Shown: positions 34,819-49,664, counted from the first letter of the stretch. The stretch: DNA of 64,000 nt from Anaeramoeba flamelloides (GCA_027625915.1 JANTQA010000057.1:9734001-9798000), one strand, 5' to 3'. Program-made: numbers and translations. The notes: generated by a model not told the origin, from the letters alone.

Positions 34819-35429
34819 GACATACATACATGCACACAGACAGACACGCGTTCCCTACTCGCATTTGGCACTTACCGCCCATATTTAAAACTCCCATTTT
34901 TATAATGTAATAGATACATAAATTCTCCAAAGTAAAGCCTTTTTATTACTAAATATGGTCTATTAAGACTTAAAAATCTCTGTGGCATATTACAATATAA
35001 CCCCGACTTAACAAGAACCTATATGTTAATTTAAAGTCAGAAACAGCTTCTTATGGTACTCTATGGCACCATACAACCTTAATAACACCGGTTTGGTTTA
35101 TTAAGGCCCTCTACGGTACAACAAGACCTTTTTGGCATTGATATGAATTGAGGATAGTATATTAAGGCCAATAAGAATCTGAAGACCATGTTACCATAAT
35201 AGTCGAATATAACTTTCAAATAATCATATAATATCTGTTAAGAAATGGTTTAAATTAATAGATTATTTAATTTCCAAATATTATATATAATGCTAGAAAT
35301 GACTTAAATAAATAAAATTTATCTCTATTTGCACTTATTGGAAGTGAAATAGACAATAGTAACTTAAATAGAAATATTGAACTCTATTGGTACTTATTGG
35401 AAGTGTAATAAAGACAATTTACCAGATTA

Positions 35430-35468
<39 letters not shown>

Positions 35469-36660
35469 AATTGAATACATAATGAGCTCAAATCAATGTA
35501 TTTAATTTTAATTAGCTTTTGAAAAGTTAATTTTCTAAGGTATACAATTTAATCCAGTCCCCTTCTTCTTTTTTCTTTTTATATTTTAGTTAGTATTTTA
35601 CAATAATTTAATTTGATAAATTGTAAAAAAAAAACATAACTACAATTATTTTGGAATCACCATTTAAAAAATAATTTTCAAAATTTAATCATTTTTTAAA
35701 CTCAAGATTCAATTAGTATTTGAAAATTTACGATTTTTTAACAAAAAAAATTCTTCAAGATTTTAATAAACTTTTTTTATATATCTTGCAATTTTAGTTA
35801 CACTCAACAGCATTTTCAAATTTTTGTGACTGTTCACAAGAATTAAAAATACTTTTTACAAGGAATTTTATCCTTTAATAATAGAAAAAATTATTTCCAT
35901 ATTATAAAAAATATCTAATAAATTTTGACCTAATAAATATTTCTTTTTGTTTGAATTTTAAATATCCTATGTATTTGAAGAAAATTTAGTGTAAAATTTT
36001 CACAAACGAAGAACATTTATTCACAAAAATTCACAAAAAAAATTAATTTATTTGAAATATTGTGGCCATAATTTCTTAACCATCTATTCTTCTGTTTTAA
36101 TAAGATATTTTTAACAATATCAAATTTTATTTTTTACTTACTTTTCACAGTAAATTTACAATATTGTGTGTTTCAATAACATAGAATTCACAAGATTTTA
36201 CAACAGATAAAAGTCGATAAAATTATTTTTTATCACTTTTTAAATTTTTTTTCTTAATGTGGAAATTTGTGACAAATAATTTTTTGTGAAAATTCAAAAT
36301 GAAAATGCTGTGTAACAAAAAAATCTTAAATCTTTTTTTTTTTTTTTTGGACTTTACTCAATTACTCTTAGATGCTTAAAATTCGCAAAAATTAAACTAT
36401 TAACGTTGTTTATAAAATATTATTTTTTCAAAATTTTTAATCTTATAGGTATTTTGACTCTTTTAAAATCCCTGTAACAATAACACAATTCCACAAAAAT
36501 ACAATTTTCACAAAAATGTATATATTTAAACTACATTGAATCAATCCTATCATTTATTAAACTACAAATTTCTCTTTTAAAAAAAAAATTAAATTAATAT
36601 AAAATATCTAATCTTTTGATTTTTATTTTGTTTCTTTTTAAAAAAAATTGAATTAATTTT

Positions 36661-36720
<60 letters not shown>

Positions 36721-37866
36721 TCAATAACTGAAACTTATTTAATTTACACTCAATAAAATTTTAAAAATAGTATAATCTTTTTTAAAAAAATGCAAAATAA
36801 ATAAATAAATAATATCTGTGTATCTATATATATATTAAATATTCTATTTAGCTGAGAAAAAAAAATGAAAATTTTACTATTTTAGTTACTTTTTTAAAAT
36901 ATTTTTATTGTTTATTCTTTAAACTTAACAAAATTACATTTAAATAAACCATCTAAAATCAACATAACATTGAATTTTTTAAAGTAAATTAAAATTTATT
37001 AAATGTTTTATGTAATTAGTAATACAGTCAGTTTCACTTTTAAGACACAAACTTTCAACGAAATTTAAGGCACAAAAAACTCTCAAATTAAGGCACAACA
37101 TTTGTGATTATTTTTTTTTACAATTTATTTTTACTAGAATCTGAATTTTGTGCCTTAATTTGAGATTTTTATTGTGCTTTAAATTTCGTTGAAAGTTTGT
37201 GCGTTAAAAGTGAAACTGACTGTAACTTTAAATTAAAAAAATATACAAATAAATTGAAAACTAAAAAATAAATAAAATTATTTTTAGTTGTAGCTTTTAA
37301 TCTCATTTCTTATATTTTTTTTAGTTTTCTGATACAATAATTTATCTATATTTGTGATATTTACCCGTTTCATCATATTAATAGTATGTTTAGATTAATA
37401 AAATTTTCTTAGACTTTTTGACTACAGGTTTATTTATATCTTGTGATTTCCTATTCTTTTATTTTAATATATTCGAGAGGGTTTTTCTTATGCAGTAAGA
37501 ATATGTATTCTATAAGTTATATTATCAAATAATTATTTGTGGAATTATCCCATTTATTAAACTTTGAGGTTATGTTTATGGGAATTTTTGAAAAAAAAAT
37601 AATACATTATATAAATACATTCCATTTCTGAAAATAGTACAGTATTAGTATTATTTTGACTAAATAGTATCTTTAAGAAAAATATTTTTTTAAAAAACAA
37701 CCCTTTCTGAAGGATAAACAAACTTTAAAGGATAAATACTATTGTTTCCAATATTTTACTAACTATTTAAAAAAAATTATATTAAAAATCTAAATTTTAC
37801 TTAATCATTTTTAATATTTTTCATTTCACAATAAATTTGGTATATTTGTATCTTATTCTAATAATT

Positions 37867-37906
<40 letters not shown>

Positions 37907-38332
37907 CCAAAAATATATATTTTTAATTATTATTTTTCCTATAAATACTTAATGAAAATTATTTTTTTTTGACGTATTATGATAAAAATAATTAAAGATG
38001 ATTTTCAAAATGTAAATTATTATTTAGAAGATTTTACTATTTTGTTTACTTAATTAATATATTATTTAATAAAATAAAACAAAACAAAATGACCATCTAA
38101 TAATTTATTTTTATTTTTTTTAAATTATTTTAAAATGTTTAAGTATACAATTAATAGATTGTCATTATACGGCTATGGGTGTTTTTTGAGATTACTAATA
38201 AAACTTTTTAAATCAATTACTATAATATACAAAATTAATTAAACTTTATTTAATTAACTTTTTTAACCTTAATTTTTTTTTCTTATTATAATTTTAATAA
38301 AATAGTAAGAACAATATCAATTGATTTTCAAT
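34819..38332. other. Intergenic, (AT)n tracts and one MITE
   Basis: The first 400 bp after the hairpin units (to about 35220) are unusually G/C-containing for the window, with repeated TATTAAG(G/A)CC words, but show no gene. Then follow plain AT-rich DNA, (AT)n at 35433-35464 and 36668-36711, a palindromic MITE at 37023-37224, and (AC)n(AT)n at 37867-37907. Nothing else is supportable. Confidence 0.55.
37023..37224. mobile_element. Palindromic TA-flanked MITE (CAGTCAGTTTCAC family)
   Basis: TA then CAGTCAGTTTCACTTTTAAG on the left, and AAAAGTGAAACTGACTG then TA on the right. Inside, the arms continue with CACAAACTTTCAACGAAATT and AATTTCGTTGAAAGTTTGTG, so nearly the whole 200 bp can form one hairpin. 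It is well preserved. Confidence 0.85.
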
Positions 38333-38966
38333 ATGAAACACCGTTCATACATTTGCTGTTTAAAAAAATGTAAAAATCAAAAAACAAACGAATTAATAAA
38401 ATTAAAGGCAAAATTGAAAAAAATGATAAATGTTCATCGAAAAAATAACTACCAATATTTAAAAGAATTTTTGAATAGTTCGATCAGAGTAAAAACTGTC
38501 GAAAAGTTTTTAATTCATAAAAAATGCCAAGAAGACATATATAAAGATACATGTATTTTTAATCGGTTAACAATTGACAATAAAGAATATAATTGTAAAA
38601 AAAAACTTTATTATTGTGACTTAATTGGGGGGAGAATAAATGTTTATTTAATTTATCTGGGAGTTAAAAATACTTCTAATCTAATATGCAAAACTCATTT
38701 AAATATTTTATATAATATTTATAATAATAAAATTTTACAAAAATTGAAACTTGAAGAAGAGATTTTAGGAAATTTCAGTATTTCGTCTGGAATGAATTCT
38801 GAGGAATCGGATTATAAAAGAAATCCTTTAGTTAAAGATATCAATTGTACTTCACAAACAAATACTATTATTGAGGTAGAAACAGGATTAGATTTTGATT
38901 TTTTGAGTGAAGATGAATCGGACAGTTTTTCAAATTCTGAATTAGAAACAAATAACCTTTTTTTAG

Positions 38967-38995
<29 letters not shown>
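38333..38995 (+). pseudogene. Transposase N-terminal part
   Basis: It opens at the ATG at 38333 (MKHRSYICCLKKCKNQKTNE). It is Lys-rich with several Cys residues (CCLKKC near the start), which could bind zinc, then an acidic Ser/Glu tail. I cannot assign a domain. It overlaps the next frame by 29 nt with a frame change near an A6 run at about 38988. Confidence 0.5.
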
Positions 38996-40742
<1,747 letters not shown>

Positions 40743-40774
40743 AATCACAAAACATATCCAATAAAAAAAAATAG

Positions 40775-41213
40775 AAAAAGAAAAATTAAAACTATAAATA
40801 ATGAAAGTACCTTGAAAAAGATTAGATTAAATAATGAAATTGAAGAGAGTGAAGAGAGTAAAGAGAGTGAAGAGAGTGAAGAGAGTGAAGAGAGTGAAGA
40901 GAGTGAAGAGAGTGAAGAGAGTGAAGAGAGTGAAGAAAGTGAAGAAAGTGAAGACAGTGAAGAGAGTGAAGAAGTTAAAGATGTAAACTTAGAAAATACT
41001 TCAGACTTATTGATAATAAATGATTCACATGAATACATCTTTAACAAAGATGAAAAGGGTATATTAAATAAAATTGAAAAAGATAATACATGTAACAAAG
41101 AAAAAAATAAAGAAATATATAATTTGGAAAATAAAGAAAATGAATATAATATTTATGAAAATGAACATGATAAAGGGTCAGAAAAAAACAAAAAAAAAAA
41201 AAACGAATATTAA
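40775..41213 (+). pseudogene. Transposase acidic repeat segment
   Basis: It contains a 9-bp tandem repeat GAGAGTGAA (about 40845-40975) translated as repeated Glu-Ser-Glu, then an Asn/Glu/Lys-rich stretch. It is probably an internal linker of the transposase; it is out of register with both neighbours. Confidence 0.5.
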
Positions 41214-41216
41214 CAA

Positions 41217-42516
41217 TGATACTCGTGAAAATAATGAAAATAAAAATGAAATTACTCTGGATAATGATAATTTCAATGAATCAAATAAATACAATAATGA
41301 TATTAAAGAAATTAATAACAATAATAAAAATAAACTTTCAAATAATTTTAATTTATATAAAAACATTAATATAGAAACATTGAAGAGAGATAATGATTTT
41401 CTAAAAGAAATTCAAAAATTTTTATCTATTATGGATTTACAAGTTGATAATCATAAGTATCAAAATATAATAAAAAAAATTAGTAAGAAATATGGTGTAT
41501 TATTACAGAGAGGAAACCCTTTTTTACATTTATTCAATTTTAAAAGTACTAGTTTTTATCATTTCACTATATGTTGGGTGCATTTATTGTTGGAGGGATT
41601 ATTTAAAGATGGTATCGCTAATTTAAAACTTTTATTAAATAATAATTATCTTGAAATTTTAACAAAAAATATAAATATTCTATTAAAGTTCTATTCTTGG
41701 ATTAATATCCCAGAAAATCCCTTAAATATAAAGTTAAATGCAATGGAAGTTCTTGATTTTTCAATGATTTTAAAAATAGCCATCCAAATCACTGAATATC
41801 AAAATTTTATAACTGAAATAAAAAAAATAGAAAAAAATTTCGAAAAAAAAAATGAAAATGAAAATAAAGATAATAATAAAGATAATATATATAATAATGA
41901 TAATTTAATATACAAAATTTATAAAAGTGGAAATTATCACAAACTATTAAATAATTTTTCAACTTGGAAAAAATATTATTTGAATAAATTAAATAAGAAA
42001 CACAAAATTAAAACAATATTAAAATGGGTTGATTGCTTTAATAATTTAATTTCAAATCTTTTTTTACCTTCACGTAATGAACAATTAGATGATAAACTCA
42101 AAATATTATCAAATAAATTCCGATTTATACATTTTGAATTAAATAATCATAAAAATTTAAAATTATCAAGTTTAAATGTAAATAGTAACATAAATAATCG
42201 GAAAAAATCAAACTTATATTACCTAAAAAGACAAACTAATATCCATTACCTTAGGCATCTACATGTTTGTATAAAAAAGAATGGTTCAATGTTTACATTT
42301 TATTTAGCATTAGAACGTTTTCACCAATATTTTAAGTTAAAAAGTAGAAATTTAAAATTAAAAGGGCAACATTTATTATTTAATTTAATTGAGTATGAAT
42401 TAATGAGAAAAATTCATGAAGTGGGTGAATTAGATACAAAAACTCACATTCAAAACAGAAAATACAAAATAAAGATACCACATAAATATAACGAATTTTT
42501 AAAAAAGAGAACTTAA
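41217..42516 (+). pseudogene. Transposase C-terminal half
   Basis: It carries FYHFTICWVHLLLEGLFKDG (the D/H-L-EG region of this transposase group) and, near the end, HYLRHLHVCIKKNG with LALERFHQYFKL, resembling the DUF4218 region. It is interrupted by Asn/Lys-rich insertions. The following frame (42562-42930) appears to be its continuation. Confidence 0.6.
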
Positions 42517-42561
42517 TATAAATGAAAACGATTTGAAAAAAATTTGAATTGGTAAAATATT

Positions 42562-42930
42562 TTGTTAGTAATAAACATATTTTTTAAAGAAAAATATTTC
42601 ATTGAAACTTTTGATAATCAAATATTTTTTATTGAGAAGATTTTTTTAAAAACTCAAGATATTAATTACATTAATGTAAATAAAAATCAAAAAAGGGAAG
42701 AAAATGATAATGAAACAAAGAAAAATGAATATTTCATTATTGTTAAAAGGGTAATCAACAGCAATAATATATATAAAATTGAAAATAATACCATGATTAT
42801 AAAAAATAATTTTAAAAATATTGTTCATTTAATCCCACTTTCAATATTTTTTAAAGGTATTAATAATAATTACTTATTGAATAAACATTTTATTTCACAT
42901 TTGCCTCGTTTTTTGGATTATCAATTATAA
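42562..42930 (+). pseudogene. Transposase C-terminal tail
   Basis: A 122-codon open stretch (KYFIETFDNQIFFIEKIF ... HLIPLSIFFKGINNNYLLN) resembles the small C-terminal beta-rich tail that ends CACTA transposases. It has no ATG start of its own and lies 45 nt after the preceding stop, so I read it as part of the same broken gene. Confidence 0.4.
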
Positions 42931-43877
42931 ATTTTATTATCATTTTTCATACAACAAGGGTTAAGGTAACATATATAAAAGGTATATTTTTTTTCAGATT
43001 TCACAATTATTATTCAAATTTTATTTATTTTCAACTTTTTTATAAATTGTAAACCATTTTTTTAAAAATAATAATAATAGTCTCCCCTTCAAATAATCTA
43101 ATATATCCTGAGAACTATATAAAAACTTTTTGAAAATTACTAAACCACTTTAATATCTCAAATCATATTAACAGCTGAATTAATTCCACTCCGATAATAA
43201 AAAAATTTTAGCTGTTTAATTTTATATTTTATAAAATCTTAATATCATTAATATTATTTAATTTCTGAAAACTAATCAAATTATTTTTGATAACAAAACA
43301 GATATATTTGATATTTGTTTTAGTTCAATTTTCTTAATTTTTTACACTTTTCGAAGATTCCAAAGTAATAAAATCCTAAAATTGAAAAAAAATAAAATCA
43401 TTTTGATATAAAAAAATTAATTTTATTAATTATTAATTATTTTTTTAAAAAACTTCTAAAGAACTAAAAATTAGGGGGAGCATTATTCAAATTATCATAT
43501 ATAGTTTTTTTATTTTCTTTCTTTTACATAAAATTATAAATAAAAACAACAAATTAATCATAAGATAAAAAAATAAATTATTAAACTTCAAATTATTAAA
43601 AAGCGGGGGTCTTAATGAAATTTTAACTGTAAAGTAAAAATAATAATAGATATTTTTGTGAAAAAAATCACATTATAATTTAAATTTTATTTTAAACTTC
43701 GCGTATTTTTTATCATAATTCTTAATTTTTATATAATTAATATATTTATATGATAAAAGGTATTTGAATTTAATGATGTAGTCAAAATCAAATAGAATTA
43801 CATGGTGAGATAACAGGGAGATATTAACGACAGAAATTTACAAAAAAAAAATATATATTTAGATTTTAATATATCTA

Positions 43878-44172
<295 letters not shown>

Positions 44173-44446
44173 TGTTTGTTAATATTGTTAGATTTTTTGC
44201 AAGAATGATATTGGTAAGGTTGGAAGGAGTAAAATTCCCCTATAATTTTTTTCTATTTAAAAAAATATGAAAAATTTAGATATATATATTTGCTACGCGA
44301 AATTACTCTCAATTTTTTTTTTTATCTAAAATTTATTTAGTTCAAGTATTCATTATATACCAAAAACGTGGGGTCTTTTGGATAACTTCTAGTTTTGTCT
44401 AAAAACCTTTTTGAAAAAAAAAATTTTTTTTTTTTTGTAGTACTTC

Positions 44447-44494
<48 letters not shown>

Positions 44495-44821
44495 TTTTTT
44501 GAATAATATTACGTCTCAATAGTAGAAATTATTTTTAGAGTATATTGAAGATTATTTCAATAAAAAATTGTAAAAAAATTTTTTTTGATAACTATTTTTT
44601 TTTGTGTGTTAAAAAAATTGTTTTGTTAAATATCTCGGAAAGTTGACCAACTATAGGTTTGTGATATTGCCACATGAATTTTTTGAAAATTTTTGAATAA
44701 TTCAAAACTGAAAAAAAAATTGAAAAAATTGATTTTGAATTTACTCTTGTGTATTACTTGTTTAAAAATTTTAAAAAAATCAATTTTGAAGAAAAAAATA
44801 TTTTCAATTTACAACAAATAG

Positions 44822-44896
44822 TCTAATGTCTCAACGGTAGAGCGCCAGATCTAGAGTAAAAAAATCTAATGTCACGAGTTCGAGATCTGGTATTAT
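44822..44896 (+). tRNA. tRNA-like sequence, probably pseudo-tRNA or SINE head
   Basis: CTCAACGGTAGAGCG resembles a D-arm/A-box and CACGAGTTCGAGATC a T-loop/B-box, 35 nt apart, as in tRNA genes. However, the acceptor stem does not pair, the T stem is broken, and the anticodon arm contains A7 and cannot be drawn with a normal 7-base loop. CCAGATCT and AGATCTGG pair instead. I see no anticodon I would trust. More likely a decayed tRNA or tRNA-derived element than a working gene. Confidence 0.3.
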
Positions 44897-46207
44897 CAAA
44901 AAATTTCTAATTTTTTTTATTTTTTTTTTCAAAATTTCTTAAACTGGATCATTTAAAGTATCTGAGTTTACAAGCTGAGTTTAATTTGAATTTTGTTAGA
45001 AATTTTTTTTTTTGAAAGAACACCAATTAATTAAGTGCCAATTTTCTGGTAACATCTGAAAAAAAATTATTTTTTTCAGTAGAGAGAGTAGAAGTTTTAG
45101 TCAAAATATAATTTACTAATGTTTACTATTAAAAAAAAAAAAATTTTTTTTTTTCAAAAAAAAAAATATTCTTAAAATTGAGTTTAAACTTATGAGAGAT
45201 CCTACTAAAAATATTTAAAAACACATTTTAATTTTCATTTTTGATGGGATCCTTAATTTCTATATTTATTGGCCAATATATCAAAAAAATATCCCAATTA
45301 AATTTTTTGAAAGTAAAAAATTAAAAAGGGGCAATATATCCTTAAATAAAGGTTCTAGAGAGCTATGGACATCAAAAATGAAATCTCCAAATAAAAATGA
45401 AATTATTTATGCGAAAAAAATTTTCAGATCCTTGATTTTCAATTCCGACTAGTGTATTGTTGTTTCGTTTTCTTTTTTAATTTTTTTTTTTTTGTTTTTT
45501 GGTTTTTTTTTGTTTGGTTTTCTTTGTTAATTTTTTTTTTTGTTTTTTTTTCTTTTGGTTGTTGTTTTGTATTTTTTCTTTTTTTTTTTTTTGTTTTTTA
45601 TTGTTGTTGTATTGTTGTTTTCATTTGGTCGTTGTTGGTTTTTTTTTTTTTTTTTTTTGAAGGAAGTTAAAATTGTTTTTTAATCAATGTAAGCCAATCT
45701 TCAGTTAAATGGTAAACACAATGTAGAATTTAAATGATTTGTTTTTTAGTTAATATTTGCAGATCTTTGATTTAGAATTTTTGAAAAAAAATAAATTACA
45801 AAGGTAGGGAATTGAAGTAAGGGAAAAAAATGAATAATAAGAAAAAATTCTTTTGATTTTTTGTTTTTTAGTTGAATAAAAAAAATTATGTTAAAAGGCG
45901 AGATTTGAGGTACAAGTTGTTGTTTTACTTTTTGAGTTTGAAGTTTCTCTAATTATATTTTTTAGTGTTTTTTTTCTCAAAAAGAGAGAATTATTCATTT
46001 TTCTCTAAATGTACAAGTCTGAAAATTTTCCACAAAGATAAAACCGTTCAAACAATCACAATAATACAATTTCATTGAAATTGGAGATAATTTTGATTTT
46101 TTAAAAATATGAAAAACATTTTTTCAACTTTATTTTTTTGTTTTCATTTCATTTTTTGAATTAAGTAACCTTGTTTCATTTGATCAAAGTTTTTTTAAAC
46201 CATCGAA

Positions 46208-46454
46208 ACAGTCAGTTTCACTTTTAAGGCACAAACTTTCAACGAAATTTAAGGCACAAAAAAATCTCAAATTAAGGCACAAAATATGTAAAATTTTTTT
46301 TTTTACAATTTATTTTATTAAAATTTGAATTTTGTGCTTTAATTTGAGATTTTTTTTTTTGTGCCTTAAATTTCGTTGAAAGTTTGTGCCTTAAAAGTGA
46401 AACTGACTGTAAATTCCGTTGAAAGTTTGTGCCTTATAGGTGAAACTGACTGTA
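46208..46454. mobile_element. Palindromic MITE with an extra right end
   Basis: The full CAGTCAGTTTCAC...GTGAAACTGACTG palindrome spans 46209-46410. It is followed directly by a second partial right end (AATTCCGTTGAAAGTTTGTG ... TGAAACTGACTG, to 46454), making a compound terminus. The left flank is A rather than TA. Confidence 0.8.
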
Positions 46455-46694
46455 TTATGGTTAAAGTTGCGTTGTTCCAAATAGATTAACTCAAATAAAA
46501 TTAGTTGGTAAGTATCTAACATTTGATCGATCAATGTTCCTTTTAGAATTTATACAAATTTACCAATCATTTTTTTGTTAACCCATCTCCAAAATTTCGA
46601 ATTCACTCTTGATTTATTAGTATTGATAGTTTTTTAATCAAAGTTTTATAAATGTTGTAATTAATAAGCAATTGTAAACATTTCAATTGGTTAA

Positions 46695-46896
46695 TACAGT
46701 CAGTTTCACTTTTAAGGCACAAACTTTCAACGAAATTTTAGGCACAATAAAAATCTCAAATTAAGGCACAAAATTCAAATTCTAGTAAAAATAAATTGTA
46801 AAAAAAAAAATTCCAAATTTTGTGCCTTAATTTGAGATTTTTATTGTGCCTTAAAATTCGTTGAAAGTTTGTGCCTTAAAAGTGAAACTGACTGTA
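46695..46896. mobile_element. Palindromic TA-flanked MITE (CAGTCAGTTTCAC family)
   Basis: Clean TA flanks and about 72-bp inverted arms containing AAGGCACAAACTTTCAACG and its complement. The central loop is A/T only. The arms are almost perfectly matched. Confidence 0.88.
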
Positions 46897-47071
46897 ATTC
46901 TAATTTAGTATTTCTACTAGAATTTATTAAATTAGATTTTTTTTTCAAAAATTAAATTTTGGTTTATTAAAAATTTGAAATTGTCGTTTAGATTAGATAT
47001 TTATCAAATATTAAATTTAGAATTTTCACTTTTAATAAAGGATCAAATATTATAATAGAAATTATTTTTAA

Positions 47072-47273
47072 TACAGTCAGTTTCACTTTTAAGGCACAAA
47101 CTTTCAACGAAATTTAAGGCACAAAAAAAAATCCCAAATTATGGCACAAAATTCAAATTCTAGTAAAAATAAATTGTAAAAAAAAAAATTACAAATTTTG
47201 TTCCTTAATTTGAGATTTTTTTGTTCCTTAAATTTCGTTATAAGTTTGTGCCTTAAAAGTGAAACTGACTGTA
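47072..47273. mobile_element. Palindromic TA-flanked MITE (CAGTCAGTTTCAC family)
   Basis: Same structure as the 46695 copy, with a few substitutions in the arms (for example TTCCTTAA for TGCCTTAA). The orientation of the asymmetric loop (AATTCAAATTCTAG) is the same as in the 46695 copy and opposite to the 47693 copy. Confidence 0.87.
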
Positions 47274-47692
47274 TAGTTTTTAAGAATTTTCAACCATTGA
47301 TAATTATCGAGTTATTATGACTTATACTAACTTGGTAAATTCCTAGCATTAGATTATAATTGTAATTTGATAATCGTGCCTGATTAAAGTATTGGAAGGG
47401 TTATTCGAAGAAGAAAATTATTTTTAAATTTGAGGTAAATTATTTTTTCAATTAATTAGATATTATTTTTCTCTTTTTTATAATACATCTTTAAATACAA
47501 AACATTTTTTATTGCAAGATTGATAATCACTTTATGAAAACCTATTATTTTATTGTTATTGGATGTTTGGAAATGATCGTAGAAAAAAATTTTGATTATG
47601 ATTGGAATTTTCTTTAGATATTCCCTGAAGATCAAAATGAATATTGTTTTTTTTTTCTCAACGTGTACAATGAGGAATTTAATTTTTTTAAT

Positions 47693-47893
47693 TACAGTCA
47701 GTTTCACTTTTAAGACACAAACTTTCAACGAAATTTAAGGCACAATAAAAATCTCAAATTAAGGAACAAAATTTGGAATTTTTTTTTTTACAATTTATTT
47801 TTCTAGAATCCGGATTTTGTGCTTTAATTTTAGATTTTTTTTGTGCCTTAAATTTCGTTGAAAGTTTGTGCCTTAAAAGTGAAACTGACTGTA
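47693..47893. mobile_element. Palindromic TA-flanked MITE (CAGTCAGTTTCAC family)
   Basis: Clean TA flanks and complete arms. The loop contains TTTTTCTAGAATCCGGATTT, the reverse orientation of the loop in the two preceding copies. With the 46208, 46695 and 47072 copies it forms a local cluster of four within 1.7 kb. Confidence 0.87.
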
Positions 47894-49664
47894 AACAAAA
47901 AATTTATTTATTTAATAATTTTAGTTTATGTGTATCTCAACTATTCTCTGATGTATATTATTCTACTAGTTTCTTATTTGTTCTTTGGGGGGGCAATTAT
48001 TATTAATAATTGAGATTTATAAACACAATTTGCTTTTTTTTTGATAGAAATAAATTATGAATTATTGAAAATCACATTTTTATTTAATTTTGAAAAAAGA
48101 GTAAATAAAATTTCACAATTTCTCTTTAAAATTGAACAATAAGCTAAAAATAAATCCTTACAAAAAGAGTTTAAAAAAAATATATTTATAAAGTACAAAC
48201 GCAATTAATTTTTTTGATTTTTGATCACAGAAATAAACTCCAAAATTGATTTGACTTAAGGTATATTATTGGTTAGTGATTTTGATGTTGTATTGGGGAA
48301 AAAACTTAAAAAAGTACAGATTTCATCCTGAAACACGATTTCATGGATTTGGGAAAGTATTTTTTTGATTCCTGTTTGAGTTATTTCCAAGAATTTTTTT
48401 TTTATATTTGGAAAATCAATTTTCAGAACCTAAAAATGATTTAAAATATTAAAGATTCTCTGGGAAACGACTTAAATTTTACTATTTTAATAACTAAAAA
48501 TGTTTTCCAGTTTTGTCTAAGAAATTTTTTTATATAATCTATTATGAATAAAATTTTTATAAATAGGAATTTTCTGTTTTTCAAATTTAACATTTCCAAA
48601 ATTCAACTAGAATCAAATTTTGGTTCATTTGTCAATCCCTATATGTCTTGAAACAAGTTAATTTGACATTTATAATTTAAAAGTTTTCAAAATATGTTCA
48701 CGCACACAAAAAAAAAATAAAGATTATGGTTAAAAATAATTTTCTGAAATAGAAAAAAAAATTGGAATTTGATGGGTGCCTAATGTGAATCAAAAACCAA
48801 CCAACCTATGAAGCCTGATAGGTCTCCAAAAAACAACAATCAAAAAAGAGGACATTTTTAGAAAAAAGTGCCAAAGATCAACACTCAATTTCCAATTTGA
48901 ATGATTAGAATATATACTTTTGTAAACAACTATGTCAGTTTTGAAGTGCCACTCTTTGACACTTTTGGGATCTAGAAGATTTTTTTTTTTTTTTTTTTCT
49001 ATTCTTAAATTAATTTATCCCTAAAGAATCTAATAAAATCCTTTCTTTGAGATTTGAGAGAGTTTACAAAATACCACATAAATGAGATTAAATCAAATTA
49101 AATTGATTGTGAACTTAAAGAAAACAAACTGCTTTAAATTGTGGAAATTTAACCCTTTGGAAATTTAAAATTTAGAAACAATTCATTTTTTTTTTAAAAT
49201 TTGATTTTTTGAAATTGAGATTACTTTTAAAACTTTTTTTTTTAATATATTTTTTTGTAAATTACATCATTGAATTTTTTATTTGTTATTTGAATTTTTT
49301 CAATCAAAAGAAGGGCAATTTCACAATACCCTTTTTGGTTTCAAGTTACCTCTTGAGTATGGAGTCAATACACGGTAAATGACTAGAACCTTAAATCACA
49401 AATAATCAAAAAAAAATAAAAGAAAAACCAACAATTTTATAAAAATAAAAGTTTTTTTTTAGATTCTTTATTATTGTAAATTAACCTGAATAGGTAAGGA
49501 ATAATTTAGAAAAAAAAAGAAAATCGGTGTCATACCCTTTAGTTTTAAGAATAAATCCATAAAACTTGTTTTATTATTGGGTATCAAAAAAAAAAAAAAA
49601 AAAAAACTTCAAAAACGATGAAAAGGATCTCGTAATCCAGGTTGACAACGAAACTGTGTGAAAA

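Noticed and set aside
33893-34930. Repeated open frames on both strands (for example FKNIFILALLGHMVWTSNTI)
   Set aside because: They recur because the DNA unit is triplicated. No protein family fits, and the inverted-repeat structure accounts for the conservation.
40745-41098. Minus-strand Ser/Leu repeat open frame
   Set aside because: Antisense of the GAGAGTGAA tandem repeat.
45452-45670. 72-codon open frame rich in Phe, Val and Cys
   Set aside because: It is a translation of T and TTG tracts and has no complexity beyond the repeat.
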